A DNA stretch of 64,000 nucleotides from Hoylesella timonensis S9-PR14 (lineage in GTDB: Bacteria > Bacteroidota > Bacteroidia > Bacteroidales > Bacteroidaceae): the NCBI RefSeq assembly GCF_000762405.1, contig NZ_JRPQ01000278.1, forward strand, positions 1 to 64,000, given 5' to 3'. The notes below the pieces were generated by a model that saw only the letters and a list, made by a program, of their open reading frames with translations, was not told the origin of the DNA and ran no database searches. The position numbers and the translations under genes were made by a program. The stretch's first letter is position 1. Each line of letters starts with the position of its first letter. Below are positions 8,790 through 17,995 of the stretch, one piece after another.

Positions 8790-9959
8790 ATGATTGCAAG
8801 AATATTGATTTTTCTGCTGTTTCTCATCGTATTGCCAGATTTATATATAGATCTACATTACCTCCGAAAGAAACCCACCTATACTCGGTGGAAGCGATTG
8901 TTGTGGTGGCTACCTGCCATTTTGATGTTGGTATATACGTTCAAAATGGGGACTGAAAAGAACTTTATACCCGACAATCCTGCGTGGATAGATAACTATC
9001 TGCTTCTCCTTGGATTACTTGTTGTGCCGAAAGGCATCTTTACTCTCTGCTCTTTGATAGGGTTGGGATATTGTCGAATTTTCAAAAAGCATCATAATTG
9101 GGGCAATTTAGTGGGGCTATTTTTATCCATTATGGTGATATATATATTGGTATATGGGTCGACTTTCGGTCTTCGCCAATTAAAAATCAATCGTATAGAT
9201 ATCGCTTTTATGGACTTGCCCCCAGCCTTTGACGGATATCGCATCGTGCATTGGAGCGATGCACATGTAGGAACTTATATGAAATCACGTCGTCCTCTCT
9301 TGGAAAGAGCGGTTGACAGTATCCGAAAACAGCAAGCAGACATGGTTGTCTTTACTGGCGATTTGCAGAACTTACAGCCCTCAGAACTCTATCCATTTCA
9401 AGACTTGTTCCGTTCCATTCATGCCAAAAATGGGGTGTTTAGCGTGTTAGGAAATCATGATTACAGTGGATATATCGATGCACCAAATGCGATTAAAGTG
9501 GGCAATGAGCGAGAACTCATCTCTCAACAACGCCAATATGGTTGGCAGTTGCTTCTTAACGAACATCGAACCATTCATCGTGGAGCCGATTCTATAGTCA
9601 TTGCTGGCACAGAGAATGACGGACTTCCACCTTATCCTGCAAAGGGAGATGTGCACCAAGCCTTGCGAGGAGTAGGGGACAATGCGTTTGTTGTCATGCT
9701 TCAGCACGACCCTTCTGCTTGGCGAAGAATCATTCTGCCACAATCGCATGCACAACTAACGTTGAGTGGGCATACGCACGGAGGGCAGTTAAGTCTGTTT
9801 GGAATTAGAATCTCCCAACTCTTATTAAAAGAAGATTACGGACTGTATCGTGACGGCAGTCGTGCACTTTATGTCACTTCTGGCTTCGGTGGTCTCATTC
9901 CTTTTCGCTTTGGAGTGTCCAGTGAAATTGCTGTCATCACCCTACATCGACAAAAATAA
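8790..9959 (+). CDS. Membrane-anchored metallophosphoesterase (YkuE/YaeI-like)
   Basis: A 389-residue protein with about four hydrophobic segments in the first 130 residues, then a calcineurin-type phosphoesterase domain. Metal ligands are visible: SDAH (157-159), TGDLQN (189-194), GNHD (221-224) and SGHTHGGQ near 330-340. Related YaeI/YkuE proteins act on phospholipid or lipid-linked headgroups at the membrane. Neighbouring plsC and a polyprenol-phosphate sugar transferase fit a lipid or envelope role, which is inference. plsC begins 17 bases after its stop. Confidence 0.88.
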   Translation: MIARILIFLLFLIVLPDLYIDLHYLRKKPTYTRWKRLLWWLPAILMLVYTFKMGTEKNFIPDNPAWIDNYLLLLGLLVVPKGIFTLCSLIGLGYCRIFKKHHNWGNLVGLFLSIMVIYILVYGSTFGLRQLKINRIDIAFMDLPPAFDGYRIVHWSDAHVGTYMKSRRPLLERAVDSIRKQQADMVVFTGDLQNLQPSELYPFQDLFRSIHAKNGVFSVLGNHDYSGYIDAPNAIKVGNERELISQQRQYGWQLLLNEHRTIHRGADSIVIAGTENDGLPPYPAKGDVHQALRGVGDNAFVVMLQHDPSAWRRIILPQSHAQLTLSGHTHGGQLSLFGIRISQLLLKEDYGLYRDGSRALYVTSGFGGLIPFRFGVSSEIAVITLHRQK

Positions 9960-9976
9960 CATTCAGCACATTCTCT

Positions 9977-10735
9977 ATGAAATATTTATATCGTATCTAT
10001 CAGTTGTTCATTGCCGCCCCCTTGGTGGCATTACTCACCTTGTTAACTACCTTACTGACAACCCTTGGCTGTATTTTAGGTAACGGACACTTTTGGGGGT
10101 ATTATCCTGGAAAGTGTTGGTCGTGGCTCACCATTCGCATTCTGTTGTTACCTGTGAAAGTCGAAGGTCGTGAACATCTCGATAAAAAGCAGTCTTATGT
10201 TTTTGTTAGCAATCATCAAGGCGCCTTCGATATCTTTCTGATTTATGGTTTTTTGGGTCGTAACTTTAAGTGGATGATGAAGTATCAGCTTCGCAAGATG
10301 CCATTTATTGGAATGGCATGTCAAGCTGCACATCATATTTTCGTGGACAAAAGAGGGACAGCCAAGATAAAACAAACCTATTTAGAGGCGCGCCAAACGC
10401 TGAAAGACGGCATGTCGTTAGTTGTTTTCCCTGAAGGAGCGCGCACCTTTACAGGGCATATGGGCGACTTCAAACGTGGCGCTTACATGTTAGCCAGTGA
10501 TTTGCAACTGCCTGTAGTGCCGCTAACTATCAACGGGTCTTTTCAAGTAATGCCTCGTATGCGTGATATGAAATGGGTTCAATGGCACCCACTCACGCTG
10601 ACCATACATGAGCCTATCCCTCCAAAAGAGCAGAGTTCAGAGAATATCACTGCCACCTTGCAGGAGAGTTATCAAGTGATAATGAACGCCTTACCAGCAG
10701 AGTTACAGGGTTATCAGCCAAACTCAGACCAATAA
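9977..10735 (+). CDS. plsC: 1-acyl-sn-glycerol-3-phosphate acyltransferase (PlsC family)
   Basis: A 252-residue acyltransferase that makes phosphatidic acid or a similar acyl lipid. Two N-terminal hydrophobic segments precede the catalytic motif NHQGAFD (79-85, the NHxxxxD form) and the acceptor-binding motif FPEGAR (151-156, FPEGTR in most homologues). Length is normal for PlsC. It is probably in one unit with the upstream phosphoesterase. Bacteroidota carry several PlsC paralogues, so the acceptor could also be an ornithine or glycine lipid. Confidence 0.88.
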   Translation: MKYLYRIYQLFIAAPLVALLTLLTTLLTTLGCILGNGHFWGYYPGKCWSWLTIRILLLPVKVEGREHLDKKQSYVFVSNHQGAFDIFLIYGFLGRNFKWMMKYQLRKMPFIGMACQAAHHIFVDKRGTAKIKQTYLEARQTLKDGMSLVVFPEGARTFTGHMGDFKRGAYMLASDLQLPVVPLTINGSFQVMPRMRDMKWVQWHPLTLTIHEPIPPKEQSSENITATLQESYQVIMNALPAELQGYQPNSDQ

Positions 10736-10785
10736 GATTTTAGACATTCAATAAATATAGACGCATAAAAAATAGAATAGAACGT

Positions 10786-10816
10786 TTTGTAAATCAAGCG
10801 GTTTACATTATCTTTG
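10786..10816 (+). promoter_or_regulatory. Promoter of the Dpm1-like glycosyltransferase
   Basis: TTTG at 10786-10789, 19-base spacer, TATCTTTG at 10809-10816: an exact consensus match 32 bases before the start codon. Confidence 0.75.
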
Positions 10817-10847
10817 CATCTATCTATCACCCTCAAATATAGCGATT

Positions 10848-11600
10848 ATGAACAAAAGCGACAGCATCGTCATCATTCCGACGTATAACGAGAAAGAGAA
10901 TATTGAGAAAATTATTCGTGCCGTCTTCGCACTCGATAAATGTTTTCATGTGTTGGTCATAGACGATGGAAGTCCAGATGGCACAGCTTCTATTGTGCAT
11001 GGCTTGATGCAGAACGAGTTTCAGGACCGATTGTTTATCTTGGAGCGTTCTGGTAAGTTAGGATTAGGAACTGCTTACATTACTGGTTTTAAGTGGGCGT
11101 TGCAACAAGATTACGATTATATATTTGAAATGGACGCCGATTTCAGCCACGATCCCAATGACCTGCCACGTCTCTATGCAGCTTGTCACGACGAAGGATA
11201 CGATCTTGCGATAGGTTCACGCTATGTCAGTGGCGTCAATGTTGTTAATTGGCCCATCGGAAGAGTGTTGATGAGTTATTTCGCATCCAAGTATGTACGG
11301 TTTGTGACTGGTTTCAACGTCCACGACACCACTGCGGGTTTCAAGTGCTATAAGCGACGTGTACTCGAAACCATTCCTTTAGATGAAGTTCGTTTTAAGG
11401 GTTATGGATTCCAAATTGAAATGAAATACACCGCCTATAAGATAGGCTTTAAGATCAAAGAAGTACCAGTGATTTTTGTCAATCGCCGTGAGGGAACCAG
11501 CAAGATGAGTGGTGGCATCTTTGGCGAGGCGTTCTTTGGCGTGATGCGTTTGCGCTTAGATGGTTGGTTGCGAAAATATCCACCCATGCCCAAAGATTAA
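10848..11600 (+). CDS. Polyprenol monophosphomannose synthase-like glycosyltransferase (GT2)
   Basis: A 250-residue GT2 enzyme resembling dolichyl-phosphate mannosyltransferase. It should transfer a sugar from a nucleotide sugar to a polyprenyl phosphate at the cytoplasmic face. Motifs: IPTYNEKENIE at 10-20, DDGSPDGT at 39-46, the metal-binding MDADFSHDP at 95-103, and RREGTSKMSGG near 213-223. There is no C-terminal membrane domain, so it is the soluble Dpm1 form. The sugar cannot be read from sequence. It has its own promoter and is followed by a repeat-rich gap. Confidence 0.9.
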   Translation: MNKSDSIVIIPTYNEKENIEKIIRAVFALDKCFHVLVIDDGSPDGTASIVHGLMQNEFQDRLFILERSGKLGLGTAYITGFKWALQQDYDYIFEMDADFSHDPNDLPRLYAACHDEGYDLAIGSRYVSGVNVVNWPIGRVLMSYFASKYVRFVTGFNVHDTTAGFKCYKRRVLETIPLDEVRFKGYGFQIEMKYTAYKIGFKIKEVPVIFVNRREGTSKMSGGIFGEAFFGVMRLRLDGWLRKYPPMPKD

Positions 11601-11680
11601 GGCTTTTTTCTCGTTGGTGATTATCTTATTATCAATATATTTTAATGAAGGAAATGAACCCATTGACGCTGTCGTGTTAA

Positions 11681-11775
11681 GTCAATGGGTTTGTTGGTCA
11701 AAATAGTCTGTTCTGGACACCAAAACAGTCTGTTTTGGTAGGTAAAATAGTCTGTTTTGGTAAGTGAAGGCATGT
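11681..11775. repeat. Degenerate tandem repeat with hairpin before mfd
   Basis: Three degenerate 22-23 bp units carry AGTCTGTTYTGG (about 11698-11765). The middle unit forms a hairpin with 9-bp perfect arms, ACCAAAACA/TGTTTTGGT at 11719-11739. Just upstream is AAGTCAATGGGTT and just downstream CATGTAGATA; both words recur near 41.6 kb, and the first also in the array at 53.2 kb. Confidence 0.6.
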
Positions 11776-11855
11776 AGATAGCAATATTCCCCCAATGCTT
11801 TAGATTCCTTCATAGATATTGCCATGTTTTAAGGAGCTTTCTCACGTTATTTCGT

Positions 11856-11863
11856 TACCTTTG
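11856..11863 (+). promoter_or_regulatory. -7 box of the mfd promoter
   Basis: TACCTTTG. It places the transcript start near 11870, after the ATG at 11865 and before the ATG at 11883, which decides the mfd start codon. Confidence 0.5.
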
Positions 11864-11882
11864 TATGCTCAACGCATTTGCG

Positions 11883-14800
11883 ATGAATATACAAGACATT
11901 CAACAATTATATGGAGCTTCGCCCCAGGCGGGTGCACTCCGAAAAGCATTAGAGGACAAATCTGTAAAGACCGTTTTCTTACAGGGACTCGTGGCTTCTG
12001 CTGCGCCCATGCTGTTTGCTGGCATGGTAGGAAAGTTGCAACAAACCATACTCTTTGTACTTCAAGATGCCGATGAGGCTGGTTATTTTTACCATGACTT
12101 AATGCAGGTGATGGGCAATCAGCAAGTGTTGTACTTCCCCTCCTCTTATCGGCGTGCCATTAAGTACGGACAGCGTGATGCCGCAAACGAAATTCTGCGT
12201 ACCGAAGTGCTGTCGAAACTAAGTTTAGGAGAGCCGCTGTATATCGTTGCTTCGCCCGAATCGCTGTGCGAGTGGGTGGTCTCAAAGCAAAAATTAGAGG
12301 AGCGAACCCTACAAGTGGCAGTGGGACAAACGGTGGATATGCAGACGTTGAAAAAGTCGTTGCGTGCCTTCGAGTTTCATGAAGTTGATTATGTCTACGA
12401 GCCGGGACAGTTTGCCGTGCGTGGAAGTATTGTTGATGTTTATTCTTATAGTTGTGAATGGCCGTATCGTATCGATTTTTTTGGAGACGAGGTAGATACC
12501 ATTCGTACGTTTGATGTGCAAGATCAGCTTTCTAAAGAACACAAAGAGCAAGTTCAGATAGTACCCAAACTGTCGGAGATGAAAGAGGATAGAGTTCCTT
12601 TTCTTCAGTTATTGCCCCCCACCGCCTTGTTGGTAATGCAAGATTTTACCTTCGTTCACGACACCATAGAGCGCATATACAACGAAGGATTTGCCAAGCA
12701 AGTGATGCAAGAGCAGTTGGAAGGTGCTACCGAGGTGGAGCAACGAGAATTGATGCACGCTTGGCAAAAGGAGCAACAGCTCATTAGTGGGCGTCAATTT
12801 CTGCAAGACATAGCAGGTTTTAAGCGCATTCAGTTTGGGTTACAATCTGATATGACGCCTCAAGTCTCTATTTCTTTTGATATTACTCCACAGCCCTTAT
12901 TTCATAAAAACTTTGATTTGCTGTACCAAACATTGGCGGATTATGCACATCGGGGGTATGCTTTGTATGTTTTTGCGGAGAGTAGAAAACAGGTAGAGCG
13001 ACTTCGTGAAATCATGAAGGCGCAGCAAGAAAATAATTCCTCTACCCCCATTCCACTTGCAGCGGAGTCTTCTAATGGGGTAGGAGGCTACCTGCAGTTG
13101 CAGGCACCGAGTGCTCGACCAGCAACAGAAGAAGGTGAGAAGGGGACTGTGAAGGGAGCTTCTATCCATGCAGGATACATTGATCATCAACTTAAAATAT
13201 GCTGCTTTACCGATCACCAAATATTTGAACGCTTTCATAAGTACAACCTCAAGTCGGATAAGGCACGAGCTGGCAAGATGGCGCTCACGCTCAAAGAACT
13301 GCAGGAAATGGAGCCAGGCGACTTTATTGTGCATGTTGATTTTGGTATTGGTAAGTTTGGAGGTTTGGTGAGAGTTCCCACGGGTAATACGTATCAAGAG
13401 ATGATTCGCATTATCTACCAGCGAGGCGACATTGTAGATGTATCGATACATGCGCTGTATAAAATCTCCAAGTACCGTCGTAGCGACACTGGCGAACCTC
13501 CTCGTTTGTCTACATTGGGCACAGGTGCGTGGGAACGACTCAAGGAGAAGGCAAAGAAGCGCATCAAGGACATTGCACGCGACCTCATCAAGCTCTACGC
13601 CAAGCGTCGACATGAGAAGGGGTTTCCGTTCAGTGCCGATACCTTTATGCAACAAGAATTGGAGGCCAGCTTCTTATATGAGGACACCCCAGACCAAGTG
13701 AAAGCAACGGCAGAGGTGAAAGGCGACATGGAGAAAGCACGTCCCATGGATCGTTTGGTGTGTGGCGACGTAGGGTTTGGCAAGACGGAGGTTGCCATTC
13801 GCGCGGCGTTCAAGGCAGCTTGCGACTCCAAGCAGGTGGCGGTGCTGGTGCCAACCACGGTGCTTGCTTTCCAACACTATAAGACTTTCAAGGAACGATT
13901 ACAGGGCATGCCCGTGAATGTGGACTATCTTTCCCGTGCTCGAAGTGCCAAACAGTCCCGTCAGGTGTTGGAAGATTTGGCGGCAGGGCGCATCGACATC
14001 ATCATTGGGACGCATAAGCTGTTGGGAAAGTCGGTTGAGTGGCACGACTTAGGTTTGCTCATCATCGACGAAGAACAGAAGTTCGGAGTGGCAACGAAAG
14101 AAAAGTTAAGGAAGCTGAAGACCAACGTTGACACGCTCACCATGTCGGCAACGCCCATTCCTCGCACCCTACAATTCTCGTTGATGGGTGCGCGCGACAT
14201 GAGTATTATGCGCACACCGCCTCCCAATCGCTATCCCATTCACACGGAGATAGGTACGTTTGGACACGAAATCATCACCGATGCCATCAACTTTGAGATG
14301 AGCCGAAACGGACAAGTGTATTTCGTGAACGACCGCATCTCTACGCTGCCCGAGATTGAGAAGATGATTAAAAAATATGTACCCGATTGCCGTGTGGCGA
14401 TTGGGCATGGACAAATGCCGCCCGAACAATTGGAGAATATCTTGATAGACTTTATGAATCATGATTACGATGTGCTGCTGTCTACCTCTATTATCGAGAA
14501 TGGTATTGACATTAGTAATGCCAACACCATCATCATCAACAATGCTCATCGCATCGGATTGTCAGACCTTCATCAAATGAGGGGACGTGTAGGGCGAAGC
14601 AATCGCAAAGCCTTTTGCTACCTGTTGGCACCCCCTAAGTCGGTTCTTACGCCCGAAGCGCGCCGACGTCTCGAAGCTTTGGAGACGTTCTCTGAATTGG
14701 GTAGCGGGTTCAACATCGCCATGCAAGATTTGGATATACGTGGGGCAGGGAACTTGTTAGGGGCAGAACAGAGCGGTTTCATGGAGGATTTGGGGTACGA

Positions 14801-15377
14801 AACGTATCAAAAAATCCTCTCACAAGCGGTTACTGAGTTGCGTAATGATGAGTTCAGCGACCTGTACGAAGAGTCTATTGCAAGTGGAGAAGCGGTGTCG
14901 GGAGCCGATTTCGTGGACGACTGTGCCGTGGAAAGTGATTTGGAAATGTATTTCCCTGATAACTATGTGCCAGGAAGCAGCGAGCGTATGTTGCTGTATC
15001 GCGAGTTGGATAATATTGAAGATGATAATGAACTGACCACTTATAGACAGAGATTGGAAGACCGATTTGGTCCTGTTCCGCATGAAGGTGTGGAACTGAT
15101 GAATGTCGTGGCGTTGCGACGCGTGGGCAAACGCTTGGGATGTGAGAAGCTCATACTGAAACAAGGAAACATGACCTTGCAGTTTGTGAGCAATCCCATG
15201 AGTGCATATTATAAGAGTAAGGCATTTGATAGCGTGCTCAACTATATTGCCCAGCATGCTCGTCGCTGCGACTTAAAGGAGGTGAAGGGCAAGCGGATGC
15301 TGCATGTGAGCAACGTTTCGAGTGTTGAAGAGGGCGTGAAGATACTTAGAGAGATAGAGAGCAGTGCATCGATGTAA
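11883..15377 (+). CDS. mfd: Transcription-repair coupling factor
   Basis: A 1164-residue DNA translocase that removes stalled RNA polymerase and recruits UvrA to the lesion. Domain order: UvrB-like N-terminal region, RNA-polymerase interaction domain near residue 480 (GDFIVHVDFGIGKF), helicase motor with Walker A GDVGFGKTE near 627 and the DEEQ box near 726, motif VI region QMRGRVGRS, and a C-terminal TRCF domain. Length is normal. The start MNIQDIQQLYG is preferred over an ATG six codons upstream because the -7 box ends right before that one. It converges with the NUDIX gene with only 13 bases between stops. Confidence 0.96.
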   Translation: MNIQDIQQLYGASPQAGALRKALEDKSVKTVFLQGLVASAAPMLFAGMVGKLQQTILFVLQDADEAGYFYHDLMQVMGNQQVLYFPSSYRRAIKYGQRDAANEILRTEVLSKLSLGEPLYIVASPESLCEWVVSKQKLEERTLQVAVGQTVDMQTLKKSLRAFEFHEVDYVYEPGQFAVRGSIVDVYSYSCEWPYRIDFFGDEVDTIRTFDVQDQLSKEHKEQVQIVPKLSEMKEDRVPFLQLLPPTALLVMQDFTFVHDTIERIYNEGFAKQVMQEQLEGATEVEQRELMHAWQKEQQLISGRQFLQDIAGFKRIQFGLQSDMTPQVSISFDITPQPLFHKNFDLLYQTLADYAHRGYALYVFAESRKQVERLREIMKAQQENNSSTPIPLAAESSNGVGGYLQLQAPSARPATEEGEKGTVKGASIHAGYIDHQLKICCFTDHQIFERFHKYNLKSDKARAGKMALTLKELQEMEPGDFIVHVDFGIGKFGGLVRVPTGNTYQEMIRIIYQRGDIVDVSIHALYKISKYRRSDTGEPPRLSTLGTGAWERLKEKAKKRIKDIARDLIKLYAKRRHEKGFPFSADTFMQQELEASFLYEDTPDQVKATAEVKGDMEKARPMDRLVCGDVGFGKTEVAIRAAFKAACDSKQVAVLVPTTVLAFQHYKTFKERLQGMPVNVDYLSRARSAKQSRQVLEDLAAGRIDIIIGTHKLLGKSVEWHDLGLLIIDEEQKFGVATKEKLRKLKTNVDTLTMSATPIPRTLQFSLMGARDMSIMRTPPPNRYPIHTEIGTFGHEIITDAINFEMSRNGQVYFVNDRISTLPEIEKMIKKYVPDCRVAIGHGQMPPEQLENILIDFMNHDYDVLLSTSIIENGIDISNANTIIINNAHRIGLSDLHQMRGRVGRSNRKAFCYLLAPPKSVLTPEARRRLEALETFSELGSGFNIAMQDLDIRGAGNLLGAEQSGFMEDLGYETYQKILSQAVTELRNDEFSDLYEESIASGEAVSGADFVDDCAVESDLEMYFPDNYVPGSSERMLLYRELDNIEDDNELTTYRQRLEDRFGPVPHEGVELMNVVALRRVGKRLGCEKLILKQGNMTLQFVSNPMSAYYKSKAFDSVLNYIAQHARRCDLKEVKGKRMLHVSNVSSVEEGVKILREIESSASM

Positions 15378-15390
15378 CGCTGAGTGCGCC

Positions 15391-15933
15391 TTACAGATGT
15401 TCAGAAAAGTATTTCCATAAAGGAGCTATCATCAGTGCCTGCATGAAGTCACCGTTCTTGAGCATTTCGAAGACTTTGGCTTTAGGCAGTAACTGAAACT
15501 CGATGTCTTCGGTCTTGTCCAAGTGTTGACTGCTGATTCGTTCTACACCCTTTGCCAAAAAACAGTGGCAAAGGTTGGTCATGGTGCTGGGATTGGCAGA
15601 GATGGTCATGAGTTTGCTCCATGTTCCTCCACCAAAGCCTGTCTCTTCTTGCAGTTCTCGCTTGGCAGCATCGAGCGGTTTTTCGTCTTTTTCTATCACG
15701 CCAGCACAAATTTCATTCGACACAATGCCTAATCCGTGTCGCCATTGGCGTTCAATAATCAAGTTTCCCTCGCTGTCTTCTGCTATAACGTTTACCCAAT
15801 CGGGATATTCCAGCACATAGTATTCGTCGTGAATCACACCGTTGGGTAGTTGTACCTCGTCTCGACGAGCCGTGAGCCACGGTCGTTTGATGATATAATC
15901 AGACTTTAATGTTTCCCATTTTTTGATTGACAT
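15391..15933 (-). CDS. NUDIX hydrolase (ADP-ribose pyrophosphatase-like)
   Basis: A 180-residue NUDIX enzyme. The full signature GX5EX7REUXEEXGU is present at residues 78-100 (RELQEETGF at its end). The N-terminal WxxLxSDYIIKRPWLTARRDEV and the YVLEYPDWVNVIA strand fit the ADP-ribose/nucleotide-sugar pyrophosphatase subgroup. It should hydrolyse a nucleoside diphosphate linked to another group. A minus-strand -7 box (TACCTTTG) lies at 16027-16020. No operon partner; substrate unknown. Confidence 0.88.
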   Translation of the reverse strand: MSIKKWETLKSDYIIKRPWLTARRDEVQLPNGVIHDEYYVLEYPDWVNVIAEDSEGNLIIERQWRHGLGIVSNEICAGVIEKDEKPLDAAKRELQEETGFGGGTWSKLMTISANPSTMTNLCHCFLAKGVERISSQHLDKTEDIEFQLLPKAKVFEMLKNGDFMQALMIAPLWKYFSEHL

Positions 15934-16259
15934 GCTCTTTTATTTTAGATAGTTGGATGCTCTACTTTGCAGTGCTGCGAGTCACTCGGAAACCGTTGTG
16001 TTCCAAGTGTACGATGTAGCAAAGGTACGACTTTTTTTGATGGCACAAGTCTAATCTTCTTATGTGATTCTTTTTAGCAGGAGGTTAGCCGCTTCTATAT
16101 CCTTTCTTTAGGTCTGTATGGACAGGCGTTTATAAAAATAGATGTCGTTTTGGGAGCCGAAATGTCTGTAAACTGCCTTTTTTTGCGTACATTTGTCAAC
16201 GCAACAAAAACACTATTGTAAAGTGGGGGACAACAACATCCCTTTCAATCTTCGTAAAA
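15934..16259. other. Divergent intergenic region between the NUDIX and ECF sigma genes
   Basis: A 326-base gene-free gap. On the minus strand TACCTTTG (16027-16020) is a likely -7 box for the NUDIX gene. On the plus strand TACATTTG (16188-16195), with a weak -33 TCTG 19 bases upstream, is a likely -7 box for the sigma factor. Nothing else stands out. Confidence 0.5.
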
Positions 16260-16823
16260 TTGGACATAAACAACTATCTTGTGCGGCTTGCCTCTGGTGA
16301 CGTATCTGCATTTGAGGCAGTTTTTAGACAATATTATCCTCGTGTACGTGCTTTTGCATTAGGACTTACAAAAGAGGCAAGCGATGCTGATGACATTGCG
16401 CAGCAGGTATTTGTGAAGTTGTGGACGCATCGCAGCCAACTTGTTGCTGTTCGAAATTTAGATGCCTATCTGTTTAAGACGGCACGCAATACTTTCTTGG
16501 ATTATATTAGAAGTAGGAAGAAGAACCTTGTCATTGAGCGCATTGACGATGGGATGTGTCTTCCAGATTCTGCGTCTCCTTTTGAAGACTTGGAGTGTGA
16601 GGAGTTGAGGTTGCTTGTAGATATGGTGGTAGAGACAATGCCACCAAAGCGGCAAGCTGTCTACCGGATGAGCAGAGAACAGGGTCTAAACCTTGAAGAG
16701 GTTTCCAAAGCCCTGTCTATCAGTAAAAAAACCGCAGAGAACCACCTTAATTTAGCGTTAAGGAAGTTAAGAAAAATAGTTTATCTCTTCTTATTAATTG
16801 TTAACAACTTGGGTGTATTTTGA
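16260..16823 (+). CDS. ECF RNA polymerase sigma factor (FecI-like)
   Basis: A 187-residue sigma-70 family protein. Region 2 is visible at about residues 20-90 (VFRQYYPRVRAFA, DADDIAQQVFVKLW, NLDAYLFKTARN) and region 4 HTH at about 125-180 (LNLEEVSKALSISKKTAENHL). There is no region 1.1 or 3, as in ECF factors. It begins with TTG; no upstream ATG fits. Immediately downstream are a FecR-type anti-sigma and a SusC with an STN domain, the standard cell-surface signalling trio. It should switch on the SusC/SusD/sulfatase genes when the transporter binds its glycan. Confidence 0.92.
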   Translation: MDINNYLVRLASGDVSAFEAVFRQYYPRVRAFALGLTKEASDADDIAQQVFVKLWTHRSQLVAVRNLDAYLFKTARNTFLDYIRSRKKNLVIERIDDGMCLPDSASPFEDLECEELRLLVDMVVETMPPKRQAVYRMSREQGLNLEEVSKALSISKKTAENHLNLALRKLRKIVYLFLLIVNNLGVF

Positions 16824-16855
16824 CGGAAGTTCGTCATTGATATAAAGCAGACAAT

Positions 16856-17869
16856 ATGAAATATAGAGACGCCATCATCAAGTACTTCTTTCATCACAAT
16901 GTTTCCAATCGCACGAAGAAGCGTGTCTTCCGCTACTTGGCAGATGAGCGAATATTGGCAGAAAAAGACGATACCATGCAAAAAATATGGGATGACACAC
17001 GTCATGCCACACTGCACGACGATGAGCTGGACATCGCCTTGATGCAGGTTGAAAACAACTTGTCGCTGGTATCTGACAACGCAACCAAAGCTGCAGGTGC
17101 TGTCATGCGTCCTCGTTGGAGAATTCTTGCTGCCTCATGGCTGATTGCCGTCATGGCTATGTCTTTCTCTGCCTACTGGTATATACAGACTTCCAAAAAA
17201 GCAGAGCAGGTGGAGCAGGTGGAATTTCTTGAGGCTATGACCGACTATGGACAGAAAAAAAACATTGTTTTGCCAGATGGCAGCAGAGTATGGCTCAATG
17301 CAGGCTCTACACTTATTTATCCAACGGCATTTGTACAAAAAACGCGCAAGGTATTTTTGTCGGGCGAGGGTTTCTTTGAAGTTACCAAAAAAAGTAGCCC
17401 CTTTGTTGTAACCACACGTTGCTTGCAGACCAAAGTGTTGGGTACATCTTTCAATGTAAAAAGCTATGTTGGTGAGGATGCAGTGACTGTAACCTTGAAA
17501 ACGGGAAAGGTTGTCGTTGCGGTGCACGACAGGTTTCATGACGGAACACACTTTCTCGTGCCAAACGAGCAGTTGGTGTATGTTCCATCCACAGGAAAAG
17601 TGGTTGTGCAGCAAGTAGGTGATGAGATGAGCGACGCATGGCGAAAGAGCAAGTTGCAGCTTACAGATGTCTCTTTGAAAGAAGCCCTGCGACAAATTGA
17701 AAGGATGTACAATGTGAAATGCCATTTACTGAACGGTCGATATGCTCAGCAGCGTATCCGTGCACATTTCAATCAGAATGAGAAGTTGGAGAACGTTCTC
17801 TATGTCATCAAACGCCTCATTCCAGGTATTGCCTATCGGGTAGAAGGTAATGACATTTACTTTGAGTAG
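16856..17869 (+). CDS. FecR-type anti-sigma factor
   Basis: A 337-residue single-pass membrane protein. A cytoplasmic N-terminus of about 88 residues, which should hold the sigma factor, is followed by a transmembrane helix at about 89-108 (ILAASWLIAVMAMSFSAYWY). The periplasmic FecR domain follows (IVLPDGSRVWLNAGS near 136-150, LGTSFNVKSY near 197-206), then a C-terminal DUF4974-like domain (KLQLTDVSLKEALRQIERMY). It lies 32 bases after the sigma gene and before the SusC whose STN domain it should contact. Family and role are clear from domains and context. Confidence 0.92.
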   Translation: MKYRDAIIKYFFHHNVSNRTKKRVFRYLADERILAEKDDTMQKIWDDTRHATLHDDELDIALMQVENNLSLVSDNATKAAGAVMRPRWRILAASWLIAVMAMSFSAYWYIQTSKKAEQVEQVEFLEAMTDYGQKKNIVLPDGSRVWLNAGSTLIYPTAFVQKTRKVFLSGEGFFEVTKKSSPFVVTTRCLQTKVLGTSFNVKSYVGEDAVTVTLKTGKVVVAVHDRFHDGTHFLVPNEQLVYVPSTGKVVVQQVGDEMSDAWRKSKLQLTDVSLKEALRQIERMYNVKCHLLNGRYAQQRIRAHFNQNEKLENVLYVIKRLIPGIAYRVEGNDIYFE

Positions 17870-17995
17870 CATTAAAGAGGCTTCACATCGTGTATTTTTT
17901 TTAATTGTTATGATTATTTAACACTATTACTTTGGGTGTTGTTGCCAGCTTTCACGTCTTATCCATGAAATTAAACCTATAACTATAAACCATGT

